DNA from: a virus | Virus record (IMG/VR): IMGVR_UViG_3300035698_007036 | Coordinates: 55,537 to 119,536 of that record | DNA length: 64,000 bases | Strand: one strand, 5' to 3' | In this document: positions 46,563 through 55,892 of the stretch, in pieces | Position numbering within the stretch: position 1 is the stretch's first letter | Layout of the letters: each line of letters begins with the position of its first letter | Made by a program: the position numbers and the translations under genes | The notes under the pieces: generated by a model | Told to the model about the DNA's origin: nothing | The model's input: only the letters and a program-made list of their open reading frames with translations | The model's database searches: none

Positions 46563-47583
46563 TAAAGATTGGCAGAAGCTATTGGATGATCTCCAGTACC
46601 TTAAACAGTCAGTAGACCCACGGTATTTATTAGAGGGTTTAGGCTTTAAGATAGTACATGAGAGCAAAAAAGAGCTACGTGGTTCCTGTGCTGTCCATGG
46701 TGGTGACAACAAGACTTCGTTTAGATTCAATAAAACTACAAGGTCCTGGATCTGTTTTAGCCATGCCTGTCATGAGAAGATGGGATCGGATATTGTAGGC
46801 TTAATTAGAGCAAAAACAGACAAAACCTTCATAGAAGCGGTCGATTACTTGCGAGAGTTAGTGGGTGATGTTAGTTCCAGTAATGTAACCGAGTTCAAGC
46901 GGCGACGAGAGCGTGAAGCTTTTATGGATGCCTATTCTGATGTCGAACCCTCTATAGATGAGCGTGTTTCAGAGTCAAAATTGAAGATATTTATGGCATA
47001 TCAGTCTGATTACTTCATTGATAAAGGGTACACAAGAGAGATCTTGAACACGTTTGAGATCGGTGGTGGCTTTACAGATAGTTATGACTTGGTTAGGGAG
47101 GTTATCCCTATTAGAAGCGTGGATGGGGTACTTTTAGCCTATTCTTTACGTGATAAGAGGGGCCATGCTGCAGAGGAGTACAAGTATATATTTACTGAGG
47201 GTTTTAACAAAGACAACGTGTTATATAGCTTACACAGATCTTGTAAACATCTTAAGAATGGGCCTTTAATACTTGTCGAAGGCTATAAAAGTGTATGGAG
47301 ACTATGGCAATACGGTATAAGAAACGTGGCCGCAGTAATGGGCTCCTCAATCACCTCAGGTCAAGAGTCATTAGTACATTCTTATGCTATGAATGGCGTA
47401 GTAATTATGTTTGATAATGATATAGCTGGTGTGGCCGGGGCGGTAAAGAGTTGTAAAGAGCTCAGCAAGAAAGTAAATGTAGAAGTAATATTCATGACTG
47501 AAGTTGATGAGAATGGTAAGGGGCTAGATCCATCAGATTTGTCTTACGAACAAGCTCATGAGTACTTAAAAAATTATATATAG
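46495..47583 (+). CDS. dnaG: DnaG-type primase (zinc finger + TOPRIM)
   Basis: The primase lays RNA primers for DNA synthesis. The CHC2-type zinc finger has C65/H68 and C87/C92 as likely ligands (with the SFRF strand between). A TOPRIM domain follows, with LVEGYKSVWRLWQYG and MFDNDIAG (acidic pair), then DPSDL. It is short for DnaG (362 aa), consistent with phage primases without the C-terminal helicase-binding domain. The start is uncertain: ATG 46495 has GAGGG 8 bases upstream; 46519 and 46540 are alternatives. Confidence 0.85.
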   Translation: MPGTQSTKMIQRTQHMKTSNSDNKDWQKLLDDLQYLKQSVDPRYLLEGLGFKIVHESKKELRGSCAVHGGDNKTSFRFNKTTRSWICFSHACHEKMGSDIVGLIRAKTDKTFIEAVDYLRELVGDVSSSNVTEFKRRREREAFMDAYSDVEPSIDERVSESKLKIFMAYQSDYFIDKGYTREILNTFEIGGGFTDSYDLVREVIPIRSVDGVLLAYSLRDKRGHAAEEYKYIFTEGFNKDNVLYSLHRSCKHLKNGPLILVEGYKSVWRLWQYGIRNVAAVMGSSITSGQESLVHSYAMNGVVIMFDNDIAGVAGAVKSCKELSKKVNVEVIFMTEVDENGKGLDPSDLSYEQAHEYLKNYI

Positions 47584-47594
47584 GAGAATAGGCA

Positions 47595-47918
47595 ATGGAC
47601 GGTGAAAATTTTGTAAGACTTAAGGGCACAATTAAGTGGCCTGAAGTTAAAGAAGTGGGGCAGAACAATACCCCTCTATTTAAGGGTAAATTGGCAATCC
47701 CAATTGCTGGACAGGTTGGTAAGAGTCAGTGGCTTAAGATTGCTGCTTGGAATTCTGTAGCAGAAGGCCTTGGAGCATTACCAGAAGGTACCCCTATTAA
47801 GGTACATGGCCATATCGAGGAAAGAACCTTTGATGGTAAGTGCAAGCATTGTAACGGTTATGATAAGAAGTTTTGGACCGAAGTAGTTATAGATAATTTT
47901 GTTGTCGAGGAGGATTAA
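47595..47918 (+). CDS. SSB-like OB-fold protein (107 aa)
   Basis: GGAGAA precedes the ATG. The sequence shows an OB-fold pattern with alternating hydrophobic strands (FVRLKGTI, WLKIAAWNSVAEGLGALPEGTPIKVHGHIEER, VVIDNF), as in single-stranded DNA-binding proteins. A CKHC pair is inserted between the last strands, which is not in standard SSB. No acidic C-terminal tip is seen apart from EED. Position in the replication module supports a ssDNA-binding role. Confidence 0.65.
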   Translation: MDGENFVRLKGTIKWPEVKEVGQNNTPLFKGKLAIPIAGQVGKSQWLKIAAWNSVAEGLGALPEGTPIKVHGHIEERTFDGKCKHCNGYDKKFWTEVVIDNFVVEED

Positions 47919-47919
47919 T

Positions 47920-48294
47920 ATGCCTAATAAGTCTAATTTTACACCAGAATCACCTGAAGAGGTAGGAATTCAGCACGGAACACCTTCACTAGCTATGTTA
48001 CCAATGGCTAATTTTAAATTCTCTTTAGATGAGAGTCTTCATCATATTACGGTACCTAGAAGAGGTTCCTACAAAGATCTTGATCCTGAGTTTTTCAGTG
48101 AAGAGGACGGGGAATTTTGTTTGTATGACAAGAAAAGTAACATCATGTGGCTCCCATCTATACAGAAGGTTCTTGTGGCCACTAAACAATACCCGGATAT
48201 GGAACCTAATCAGATGTTTGTTCTTCTATCTTTACAGTTTAGTAAAGATGAGGTGGAGATAGTGGGCCAGGTTATAGAAATGTTAATGCCTTAA
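47920..48294 (+). CDS. Hypothetical protein in replication module (124 aa)
   Basis: ATG 47920 follows GAGGAGG and is preferred over a start inside the SSB-like gene at 47899. The product is acidic, with VPRRGSYKDLDPEFF in the middle and no motif. Unrecognised. Confidence 0.5.
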   Translation: MPNKSNFTPESPEEVGIQHGTPSLAMLPMANFKFSLDESLHHITVPRRGSYKDLDPEFFSEEDGEFCLYDKKSNIMWLPSIQKVLVATKQYPDMEPNQMFVLLSLQFSKDEVEIVGQVIEMLMP

Positions 48295-48305
48295 GGAGAT
48301 TTAAT

Positions 48306-48749
48306 ATGAATTGTCCAAATTGCGGAAATGAAGAGCTTAAAATTATTATGATCGAGCCTATAGAGTGTACCCATTGCCACGAACTAACCTACATTGAATA
48401 TAATAGGTGCGATGAATGTAATTGTATGTTTAAAACTGTGGGAGGAAAGCTGGATGAAGATTCAGTCATGGCTGTTCCTGAGAATTTCATGCCTATAGTA
48501 GGTGATATAATGAGTCTTATACTTGACTCCACACATGAAATGATGAGTGAAGACGAGTTTAAGAGCTTGGTGGATAATATGGATGGTGGGGAAATAGATT
48601 TTAAAGAGATTAAGATAGGCCCTACTGAGAATATGACTGATATGATACACAGATGTTTAAACTGTGACGCTGTAGCCTATGAGGTAGGTAATGGTAAGTA
48701 CGAGTGCCCTGTATGTAGTTTTACCTGGGAGGTTGTAAGCTGTGGATAA
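48306..48749 (+). CDS. Double zinc-ribbon protein (147 aa)
   Basis: AAGGAG precedes the ATG. Cysteine pairs occur near residue 3 (CPNC), 21 (CTHC), 35 (CDECNC), 118 (CLNC) and 134 (CPVC), enough for two zinc ribbons at the ends with an acidic helical centre. It overlaps the DnaJ gene by 8 bases. It may be a transcription or replication accessory. No precise match. Confidence 0.55.
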   Translation: MNCPNCGNEELKIIMIEPIECTHCHELTYIEYNRCDECNCMFKTVGGKLDEDSVMAVPENFMPIVGDIMSLILDSTHEMMSEDEFKSLVDNMDGGEIDFKEIKIGPTENMTDMIHRCLNCDAVAYEVGNGKYECPVCSFTWEVVSCG

Positions 48750-49527
48750 GAATTTTTACGACGTATTGGGGGTAGATAAGACAGCCTCTAAAGAAGACAT
48801 AAAGAAGGCTTACAGAAGACTTGCCACCGAACATCACCCTGATAAAGGTGGTGACGCTGAGAAATTCAAAGAGCTTAGTGGTGCATACTCCGTGCTTTCC
48901 GATCCCAATAAGCGTAGAGAGTACGATAGTCCTATGTCAAGTATGGGCGACTTTCCAGGCTTTGGTGGTCAAGGAGGCCCTTTCCAGGGGTTTAACATGC
49001 ATTTTGGTCAGGGTATGAGTGCCAGGCCTCCCAAGAATAGGCCTGTAAGGGGCGGGGACCTAAAGTTTGTGCTCGAAACTCCATTAAGCCATTTTATTTT
49101 TGGTGGTGAACTATCTCTAAGCATATCTTACGAAGAGGCCTGTATCATTTGTAATGGTGACGGGTACACAGAAGCAAAAACATGCGATAGTTGTAATGGT
49201 AATGGCCAGAGAATACAGGTGAAATCAGCCCAAGGTGTGTATATACAGACTGCTATCCCATGTGAGGTATGTCATGGCCAAGGCGAGATAAGTATAGTAG
49301 ATTGTACAACTTGTTCCGGTAGTGGTAGGCATGAGATTAAAAATAGGGTATTTAAGATTCCGGTTCACTCGGGAGCTAGAGATGGAGAAGTAATATCACA
49401 GCGTGGTATAGGCAGGAAGGGTATATTCGGTGGCCTAGATGGTGATTTACACATCAAGCTGAAAATGATTTTACCAACCCCTGATTCTCTTACTAAAAAA
49501 CAGAGAGAGGTTTTGGAGGGCTTGTAA
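48742..49527 (+). CDS. dnaJ: DnaJ-type co-chaperone
   Basis: It stimulates Hsp70 (DnaK) ATPase, so it must work with the host DnaK, as no DnaK is seen here. The GTG start at 48742 has GGGAGG upstream. It shows a J domain with HPD at 32-34 (HHPDKGG), then a Gly/Phe-rich linker ([10 protein letters not shown]), and four CxxCxGxG zinc repeats at 134-141, 148-155, 174-181 and 188-195. The C-terminal substrate-binding part is short. At 261 residues it is shorter than E. coli DnaJ (376). Phages such as lambda need host DnaJ to load helicase, so a phage copy here may serve replication initiation. Confidence 0.9.
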
Positions 49528-49901
49528 TGACTATAAAAACCAGTAGTGCTAAAGCTAAAGGGAGAAGATTACAAAATTGGATGGCTGAAAAGATATCCGA
49601 AATGCTTGATATACCTATGGGCAAAGATGAATGTATAGCACCAAGAGAAATGGGACAATCAGGAACAGATGTCAGGTTGATAGGTAAGGCAAAAGAACTA
49701 TTTCCATTCGCAGTAGAATGTAAATACCAAGAGACTTGGTCTATCCCAAAATGGATAAAACAAGCAGAGAGTAATGTGCAAGATGGTACTTGCTGGTTGT
49801 TAGTTTGTAAAAAGAATAGGATGGATCCAGTAATAGTAATGGATGCCGAGAAATTTTTCGAGCTCTATAATAGGACACTAAAGAGGAGTAAAAATGGCTA
49901 A
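49527..49901 (+). CDS. PD-(D/E)XK nuclease, resolvase-like (124 aa)
   Basis: It is coupled to dnaJ by TAATG. The core residues are GTDV (D48) and VECK (E64, K66), the PD...ExK pattern of small Holliday-junction resolvase-like or RusA/VRR-related nucleases in phages. The N-terminal KGRRLQNWMAEKI helix and the QAESN helix after the core fit that fold. It probably processes branched DNA. The exact family is uncertain. Confidence 0.65.
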   Translation: MTIKTSSAKAKGRRLQNWMAEKISEMLDIPMGKDECIAPREMGQSGTDVRLIGKAKELFPFAVECKYQETWSIPKWIKQAESNVQDGTCWLLVCKKNRMDPVIVMDAEKFFELYNRTLKRSKNG

Positions 49902-51069
49902 AGAAATTAAGATTAGTGCCACTAGAATCAGTTCGTTTCTTCGATGCAAGAAGAAATATTGGTTCAATTATGTGGTAAAGATGCCCAAAGTAGCAAATCC
50001 TGCTTTTAGATTGGGAATCGCAGTTCATGAATCTTTAGAAGAGGCTGGTAAGATATGGATGAAGAAAGAGAAGTTCAGTGCTGCTGATGCCAAGAAAATT
50101 TTAGAGGTTTATCGTAAGGTGGCTGTAAAAGAGGGTATTATAGATATGACTATCCATTTACAAGGTCTAGAACTTCTTAAGAACAGGCTTAAGAAATTTG
50201 ATTACGACACTAAAGTCATAGGACTGGAGACTAAGTTTGGTTTTATGGGAGGCAAAGATGTTGAATCAAAGTATGGTGTACCCCTTATCGGGGCCATTGA
50301 TAGGGTGGATATAAAAGATGAGGATACCCTTGTTATTGTAGACTATAAGACTAGTGCTACTTCGCCAACACCTGACCAATTAAGAACTGATACGCAGCTT
50401 TCTATATATGATGTAGTAGCGAGACAGTTGTGGCCTGATTATAAGAGGGTTGTATTGAGCTTAGACATGTTAAAGGCAGAGGCACTATTTACGTATAGAA
50501 CAGAAGAAGAAAGAGAAGAGTTTGAGCTATATTTGAGAGAAGTATACGATCAAATGACCAGTTTTACAGAGAAGGACGCTAAGGCCGAGCTTAACATGTT
50601 TTGTCCTTGGTGTGATTATAAGGGCCATTGCCCTGCTTATAAAAAAGCTTATGAGAAAACAGATTACAAGTTCGATGAAGTGGCTAATATGCCTAATTCC
50701 GATCTTGTAACTGAATGGAAACAGGTCAGGAATACTAAAAAGATTCTTGAGGAACGTGAGCGTGAGTTGGGAATGGTTATAAGAGAAAAGATTCATGACA
50801 CTGGTGAGTCTATCCATAGCGATAGTGAGCAAATCTACATCAGACAGAATGCCAGAACTACTTATGATAGCACTACTGTCAGTGATTTAGTGCCTTATGA
50901 GTCTTTTGTTAAGATGGCTAATTTAAACAAGAGAGCCGTAGATAATTATCTAGACGCCAATCCGGCTATCAAGGCTCAAGTAATACGGGCTTCGGTAACT
51001 AATTATACAAGTCCTTTCTTAGCAACCAAAAAAGTTAAGAAGATCAAACCTGAAAAAGAAACTAAATAG
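49894..51069 (+). CDS. Cas4/RecB-like PD-(D/E)XK exonuclease with Fe-S cysteines
   Basis: C18 followed by C237, C240 and C246 give the four cysteines of the 4Fe-4S cluster of Cas4/AddB-type nucleases (SFLRCKKKYWF at the N-terminus, CPWCDYKGHC at the C-terminus). The nuclease core shows H45 (VHE), D136 (AIDRVD) and D150-x-K152 (VDYKT), with QLSIYD as the QxxxY motif. At 391 residues it has an extra C-terminal region after the cluster. Probably used in recombination or end resection. No cas1 or cas2 is nearby. Confidence 0.85.
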   Translation: MAKEIKISATRISSFLRCKKKYWFNYVVKMPKVANPAFRLGIAVHESLEEAGKIWMKKEKFSAADAKKILEVYRKVAVKEGIIDMTIHLQGLELLKNRLKKFDYDTKVIGLETKFGFMGGKDVESKYGVPLIGAIDRVDIKDEDTLVIVDYKTSATSPTPDQLRTDTQLSIYDVVARQLWPDYKRVVLSLDMLKAEALFTYRTEEEREEFELYLREVYDQMTSFTEKDAKAELNMFCPWCDYKGHCPAYKKAYEKTDYKFDEVANMPNSDLVTEWKQVRNTKKILEERERELGMVIREKIHDTGESIHSDSEQIYIRQNARTTYDSTTVSDLVPYESFVKMANLNKRAVDNYLDANPAIKAQVIRASVTNYTSPFLATKKVKKIKPEKETK

Positions 51070-51082
51070 GAGGGGAATGATT

Positions 51083-52366
51083 ATGAATGTAATACAAGGA
51101 AAGAAAATTAAAGTTTTGGCCTATTGCGATAGCCCTACATGTGCTACAGGTTTTGGAACTGTTAGTAGAAACATTTTTGAAGCCCTTTATAAGACAGGAA
51201 AGTACGCTATTGACATTATGGGCATAAATTACTGGGGCGATCCTCATGATTTTCCTTATAGAATTTGGCCTACTGGGACTAATCAGGACCGTGATCCTTA
51301 TGGAAGAAAGAAAGTTTGTAGTATGATACCGCGTATGGAGTATGACGTACTTTTCTTCCTACAAGATACGTTTATCCTCGATTTTATGCCCGAACTACTT
51401 ACTTACCTTGCACAACAAAATAAGACGTTGCCTTCTATTTGTTATTTCCCTATCGATGGTACTCCCAAAGAGGCATGGATTAAAAATATTATAGTAGCGG
51501 ACCATCTAGTAGCCTATTCAGAGTTTGGTAAGGCTGAGTCGGTCCAGGCATGTGAGGATTTGGATCCAGAAAGAGTTAATGTCATACCTCATGGTGTTAA
51601 TGTAACGGACTTCCATCCACTTCCAGAGGAAGAGATTAAACAGTTTAGACGGAAATATTTTGGAGTTCATGCTGACAAGTTCGTCTTTACAAATTTGAAC
51701 AGAAATCAGCAAAGAAAGGACATTCCAAGGACTATTGCAGCGTTCAAAGAGTTCAGAAAAGAAGTACCTGAATCTATACTATATCTACATATGGCCAAAT
51801 CGGATCAGGGTTGGAATCTACCAGAGGTGGTCAAAGCTTATGGTTTTGATATGTCTAAGGATGTTATTTTTCCTGAAAATTTTGGACCTAACCAGGGCTA
51901 CCCACTACCGATTGTTAATATGCTTTACAATTGCAGTGACTGCGTGGTCAGTACCACTCTTGGTGAGGGATGGGGCCTCAGTTGGTCGGAAGCTATGGCC
52001 ACTAAAACCCCTATTATTATGCCAAACAATACTGCATTAGGTGAATGTATTAATGACGAGCGTGGCTGGCTTGTAAAGAGCGGGACTAACCCTTCTTTAA
52101 GCACTGTTCTTCCCCACGATAACGAAATCATTAGACCTCTAGTTGATGTTGAAGATATGGCAAAGACCATGCTTGAGATCTATAGAAATCCACAGGAGGC
52201 TAAACGTAGAGCAGAGAATGCTTACACTTATACTATTACCAACTTGGATTGGCAAGGACCTATTGCTGACAAATGGGTAGATCTATTCAACAAGGTAGCA
52301 ATGTCAGGCCCTAAAGCTATTTCAGAGGGTCAATCAAAAGAACTTATTGGAACGGAGGAGTTTTAA
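51083..52366 (+). CDS. GT4-type glycosyltransferase
   Basis: I chose ATG 51083, 8 bases after AGGAGGGG, over ATG 51077. The GT-B features are a GFGTVSRNIFEAL glycine-rich N-terminal loop, HGVNVTDFHP, VFTNLNRNQQRKDIP as the acceptor/donor linker, and EGWGLSWSEAMATKTPII, the family's ExxxxxxxE region. It transfers sugar from an activated donor. Its location at the head of the glycan cluster suggests an early step or a backbone linkage. Substrates are unknown. Confidence 0.85.
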   Translation: MNVIQGKKIKVLAYCDSPTCATGFGTVSRNIFEALYKTGKYAIDIMGINYWGDPHDFPYRIWPTGTNQDRDPYGRKKVCSMIPRMEYDVLFFLQDTFILDFMPELLTYLAQQNKTLPSICYFPIDGTPKEAWIKNIIVADHLVAYSEFGKAESVQACEDLDPERVNVIPHGVNVTDFHPLPEEEIKQFRRKYFGVHADKFVFTNLNRNQQRKDIPRTIAAFKEFRKEVPESILYLHMAKSDQGWNLPEVVKAYGFDMSKDVIFPENFGPNQGYPLPIVNMLYNCSDCVVSTTLGEGWGLSWSEAMATKTPIIMPNNTALGECINDERGWLVKSGTNPSLSTVLPHDNEIIRPLVDVEDMAKTMLEIYRNPQEAKRRAENAYTYTITNLDWQGPIADKWVDLFNKVAMSGPKAISEGQSKELIGTEEF

Positions 52367-52938
52367 TGAAAGTAAAAATTTTGGGAGAGGCCGGATATGA
52401 GTTCGCCCTCCAAGGCATAGGTAAGAGCTATGGTGTGTCGGATTTTGATAAACTTGAGAGCATAGCACTCAAATTGTGTAAAAAAGATGGTGGTCATAAC
52501 AAGTTTCTTGAATCTATTGTGGTGTGGTTGGATATTAAGGCTCCTAGATATTGGTGGCAGGAGTTTGATACATACCGGGTTGGTACTACTAAACAATCCG
52601 AGAGTACCATTCATACTATTACTAAAAAGCCAATTACACAGTCTGATTTTAGTGCTAGTATACATCCTGATATGATAATACATCTTAATTATCTTATAGA
52701 TCTTTACAAAAGAGAAAAAGGTGAAAGAAGAGATGTAGTCTTTCATATTATAAAAGCTAATTTACCAGAGGGTTACTTACAAAGTCGTATTGTTTGTACT
52801 AATTATAAAGTATTACGTAATATGATTATGCAGAGGAGAAAGCACGTGTTGGTTGATTGGCATGTTTTTATTGACGACCTGATAGTATTAAAACATGGCA
52901 ATTTGTTGGAGAGTGCTTATGGATATAAGGGGGAGTAA
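52366..52938 (+). CDS. ThyX-like (flavin-dependent thymidylate synthase fold) protein
   Basis: A 1-base TAATG overlap joins it to the GT4 gene. A WWQEFDTYR stretch, then KQSEST, then a C-terminal NYKVLRNMIMQRRKH segment follow the order of ThyX: a RHR...NE.S motif, then NYR.L...R. The canonical RHRxxSxNExSxRY is not intact, so activity is doubtful. Known ThyX makes dTMP from dUMP with folate and FAD. Its place between glycosyltransferases is odd. Confidence 0.5.
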   Translation: MKVKILGEAGYEFALQGIGKSYGVSDFDKLESIALKLCKKDGGHNKFLESIVVWLDIKAPRYWWQEFDTYRVGTTKQSESTIHTITKKPITQSDFSASIHPDMIIHLNYLIDLYKREKGERRDVVFHIIKANLPEGYLQSRIVCTNYKVLRNMIMQRRKHVLVDWHVFIDDLIVLKHGNLLESAYGYKGE

Positions 52939-54057
52939 ATGGATATAAAAGGGATAAAATTTGTAGGCCCATTTTTAGATAACTCAGGATATGCACAGGC
53001 AACTAGAGATAACATAATAGCTTTACATATGGCCGGAATACCTCTAACTTTAAAGTCAATGTCCTTTGAGGATGCCAGACCGGATATTGGAGTAGCAGGT
53101 GATATTATAATGCCGCTAATTGACAAAGATATAGACTACAATATAGTTATCATGGAGTGTACTCCTGAATTCTGGGAGAAAAATAGAGAGGACGACAAAA
53201 CTAATGTAGGTTTTGTTTTCTGGGAGACCACTAAATTTCACCCGGATTGGCCCGGTTTCATAAATGAAGGGGTGGATAAACTTTTAGTCAGCTGTGAATG
53301 GAACAAAGAGGTTGCTAAGGATTCGGGCATTAAAGTACCGATAGGTGTGGTACCTAATGCTATAGATGTCAGTAAAAGCAGAAAAGCTAGACCTTTCAAC
53401 GTTGAAGGTGTAGACAATAGTACTTTTATGTTTTATTCTATTTTTCAATTTACAGAGCGTAAGAACCCGCCAGCTCTGATTAAGGCTTATTGGCATGCCT
53501 TTCAGGCCAATGAGGATGTGGCTTTAGTACTTAAGACTTACAGAAATAACTATGACGAAGAACAGAGAAATTTTATTAGAGAAACTTTGCGTCATCTTAA
53601 GAGAGTAACTCCTATGCTTAATTACCCAAAGATTTATTTGATCCCTAATATGCTGTCTAATGACGAGATATTTGGCCTTCATGCAAGGGGGGATTGTTAT
53701 GTTTCTTTTGATAGGGGCGAAGGGTTTGGTCTCAGTCCTTTTATGGCTGGAGCTGCCGAAAAACCCATAATAGTGACAGGTTTTGGCGGGGTCAAAGAGT
53801 ATGCTAAACCTGAAAATAGTTATCTTATCAATTATACTCTGGAGCCTGTGTATGGAATGCCATGGTCGCCTTGGTATAGAGGTGATCAACTATGGGCGTA
53901 TCCAGATGTAAAACATGGAGCGGATTTAATGATGCATGTTTATAATAATAGAGAAGAAGCAGTAGGTAAAGGTAAACTTCTTGGCAAGTATATAAAGGAA
54001 GACTTTAACTTTGATACAATAGGTAAAAGACTAATAAAAGAATTGGAGGCTATTTAA
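52939..54057 (+). CDS. GT4-type glycosyltransferase
   Basis: It begins immediately after the ThyX-like stop with GGGGGAG upstream. GT-B traits: SGYAQATRDNI at the N-terminus, VGFVFWETTKF, IGVVPNAID, FMFYSIFQFTERKNPPALIKAY, and the donor-site segment SFDRGEGFGLSPFMAGAAEKPII. At 372 residues it is typical for the family. It is not a close duplicate of the GT4 at 51083. Confidence 0.8.
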   Translation: MDIKGIKFVGPFLDNSGYAQATRDNIIALHMAGIPLTLKSMSFEDARPDIGVAGDIIMPLIDKDIDYNIVIMECTPEFWEKNREDDKTNVGFVFWETTKFHPDWPGFINEGVDKLLVSCEWNKEVAKDSGIKVPIGVVPNAIDVSKSRKARPFNVEGVDNSTFMFYSIFQFTERKNPPALIKAYWHAFQANEDVALVLKTYRNNYDEEQRNFIRETLRHLKRVTPMLNYPKIYLIPNMLSNDEIFGLHARGDCYVSFDRGEGFGLSPFMAGAAEKPIIVTGFGGVKEYAKPENSYLINYTLEPVYGMPWSPWYRGDQLWAYPDVKHGADLMMHVYNNREEAVGKGKLLGKYIKEDFNFDTIGKRLIKELEAI

Positions 54058-54058
54058 T

Positions 54059-54823
54059 ATGAAAACTTTAACTTTCCCGGTTGGATATAGACCTAATTAC
54101 TTGACTAATTTTTTGGGTTATTTAAAGAAATATGATTTGTCTGACTACACAATTATATGTAGTGCGGAGAATTCTCCTGAGTGTTTAAAGATATTAGAAG
54201 ATACCACTCTACCTGTTAAAGTTTTAAAGAAGCCTAATTCTTCTGGCCGTAAATCACACTCAGGTGCCAGAGATAACATGTTTAATGTCCTTAATCATGC
54301 GTTTAGTTTAGGGTCAGACTTCAATGTACATCTCGAAGACGACTTTGTGTTAGCTCCTGATGCATTTCATTTAGCCAATTGGTATCATGAAACTTTTAAG
54401 GATAAACCTTTGACTTATATGAGTTACGGTCTTTTTAATCATGAGAGTAGGGGTACAGACTACGCTGCCTTAGAGACTATTAGTATGTTTGAAGGCCTAG
54501 GTTGGTGTACCTTTAAAGAAGGTTGGGAAGCATGTTATAGTAAGAACTGGTACGATGATACCTATGCTCAAAAACATTTTGGTACTTACGGGTGGGACTG
54601 GGCTGTCTCTGGCTATTTTAGAGAGTTTGGATATAAGGGCATTAGACCCTTGATTGCCAGAACAAACCATGATGGTAGATATAATGGTACATGCTGCACT
54701 GTCGCTCATCATGATAAACATTATGGTAGATTGATGTGGAACCAGACAGAGATAGTTACGGAATTTCATTTACCAGACGCAACCCCTAGAGATGACAAAC
54801 CGGTATTGGAGGCTATATTATGA
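54059..54823 (+). CDS. GT-A type glycosyltransferase (254 aa)
   Basis: The short protein has an N-terminal RPNYLTNFLGYL-type loop and a central HLEDDFVL motif near residue 92. The acidic EDD takes the place of the DxD that holds the metal and nucleotide sugar in GT-A enzymes. A WDWAVSGY segment lies near the likely acceptor site. The closest family may be GNT-I/GT13-like or GT2. Its stop overlaps the next start (ATGA). Confidence 0.65.
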   Translation: MKTLTFPVGYRPNYLTNFLGYLKKYDLSDYTIICSAENSPECLKILEDTTLPVKVLKKPNSSGRKSHSGARDNMFNVLNHAFSLGSDFNVHLEDDFVLAPDAFHLANWYHETFKDKPLTYMSYGLFNHESRGTDYAALETISMFEGLGWCTFKEGWEACYSKNWYDDTYAQKHFGTYGWDWAVSGYFREFGYKGIRPLIARTNHDGRYNGTCCTVAHHDKHYGRLMWNQTEIVTEFHLPDATPRDDKPVLEAIL

Positions 54824-55890
54824 AGATAATGACTGTAGCAGGTACACGACCTGAGTTAATCAGACTTAGTGTCCTTATAAAGAAGTTAGATGGGTTAGTA
54901 GATCATATGTTTATATATACTAATCAGAATTATGACTACAACTTGTCTGGTTTGTTCTTTGAAGAGATGGACATTCGTGAACCGAACTACACTTTGGATT
55001 TCAAGAGTGAGTCTTTTGGTAAGTTTATGGGACAGACCTTTGAACTTCTTGAGATGATTTTTAATACAGACAAGCCTGACAAGATTCTCATACTGGGAGA
55101 CACCAATTCTGGGTTAGTTACCGCTTTGGTGGCTAATAAGCTTAAAATTCCTGTCTATCATATGGAGGCTGGTAATCGTTGTCTGGATGAGCGGGTACCA
55201 GAAGAGTCTAACCGCAGGGTAATTGACACTTTGTCTACTTATAATTTGCCTTACACAGCCAATAGTAAGGAGAATTTAATAAGGGAAGGTTATAACAAGA
55301 ATTTCGTTTTTAAGACGGGCAATCCCATTAACGAGGTTTTAATTAACTATAAAGATAGTATAGATAGTAGTAATATATTAAGTGAGTTAGGCGTAGTAAT
55401 GTACAAATTTGTTCTAGTAACGGCCCATAGGGCGGAGAATGTGGATGATAAACGTTCTTTAATGGATATAGTGGAGGCAATAAATACTATATCGTTAAAG
55501 TATCAGGTTGTGTTTTCTGTACACCCTAGAACAAAAGATAAGTTAGATAAGTCGGGGTTTGTATTTTTAAACAACGTTATACTGAGCAAACCACTAGGCT
55601 TCTTTGACTTTGTTAAGTTGGAGAAGACGGCTAATGTAGTTATCAGTGATAGTGGGACTGTACAAGAAGAATGCTGTATTCTTGGTGTACCTACTATAAC
55701 TATAAGAAGGACTACTGAACGTCAAGAGACCATAGAGTGCGGGTCTAATATATTATCTGGTACAGGTTCCGATAGTATTATAGAGATTTTTAATATGGTT
55801 GTAGACAGAGATTACGCTTGGGTTGCTCCAGAAGACTACACCAAATACCATGTTTCAGATACGGTTACTAATATACTTTTAGGGAGGTAA
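54820..55890 (+). CDS. UDP-GlcNAc 2-epimerase family, FnlC/CapG-type
   Basis: It has GTRPE at the N-terminus, LGDTNS, HMEAGNRC...RVPEESNRRVID, TAHRAENV and SDSGTVQEE, the whole set of WecB-family active-site motifs. The AGNRC.DERVPEE form matches the FnlC/WbjD/CapG subgroup, which acts on the 6-deoxy sugar made by FnlA and FnlB and yields UDP-L-FucNAc. Normal length (356). Together with the enzymes at 62498 and 63484 it completes that pathway. Substrate assignment is inferred from this motif form and from context. Confidence 0.85.
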   Translation: MKIMTVAGTRPELIRLSVLIKKLDGLVDHMFIYTNQNYDYNLSGLFFEEMDIREPNYTLDFKSESFGKFMGQTFELLEMIFNTDKPDKILILGDTNSGLVTALVANKLKIPVYHMEAGNRCLDERVPEESNRRVIDTLSTYNLPYTANSKENLIREGYNKNFVFKTGNPINEVLINYKDSIDSSNILSELGVVMYKFVLVTAHRAENVDDKRSLMDIVEAINTISLKYQVVFSVHPRTKDKLDKSGFVFLNNVILSKPLGFFDFVKLEKTANVVISDSGTVQEECCILGVPTITIRRTTERQETIECGSNILSGTGSDSIIEIFNMVVDRDYAWVAPEDYTKYHVSDTVTNILLGR

Positions 55891-55892
55891 GG

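Noticed and set aside
49894-51069. CRISPR-associated Cas4
   Set aside because: The fold is shared, but there are no cas genes or repeats nearby; RecB/AddB-like phage nuclease fits better.
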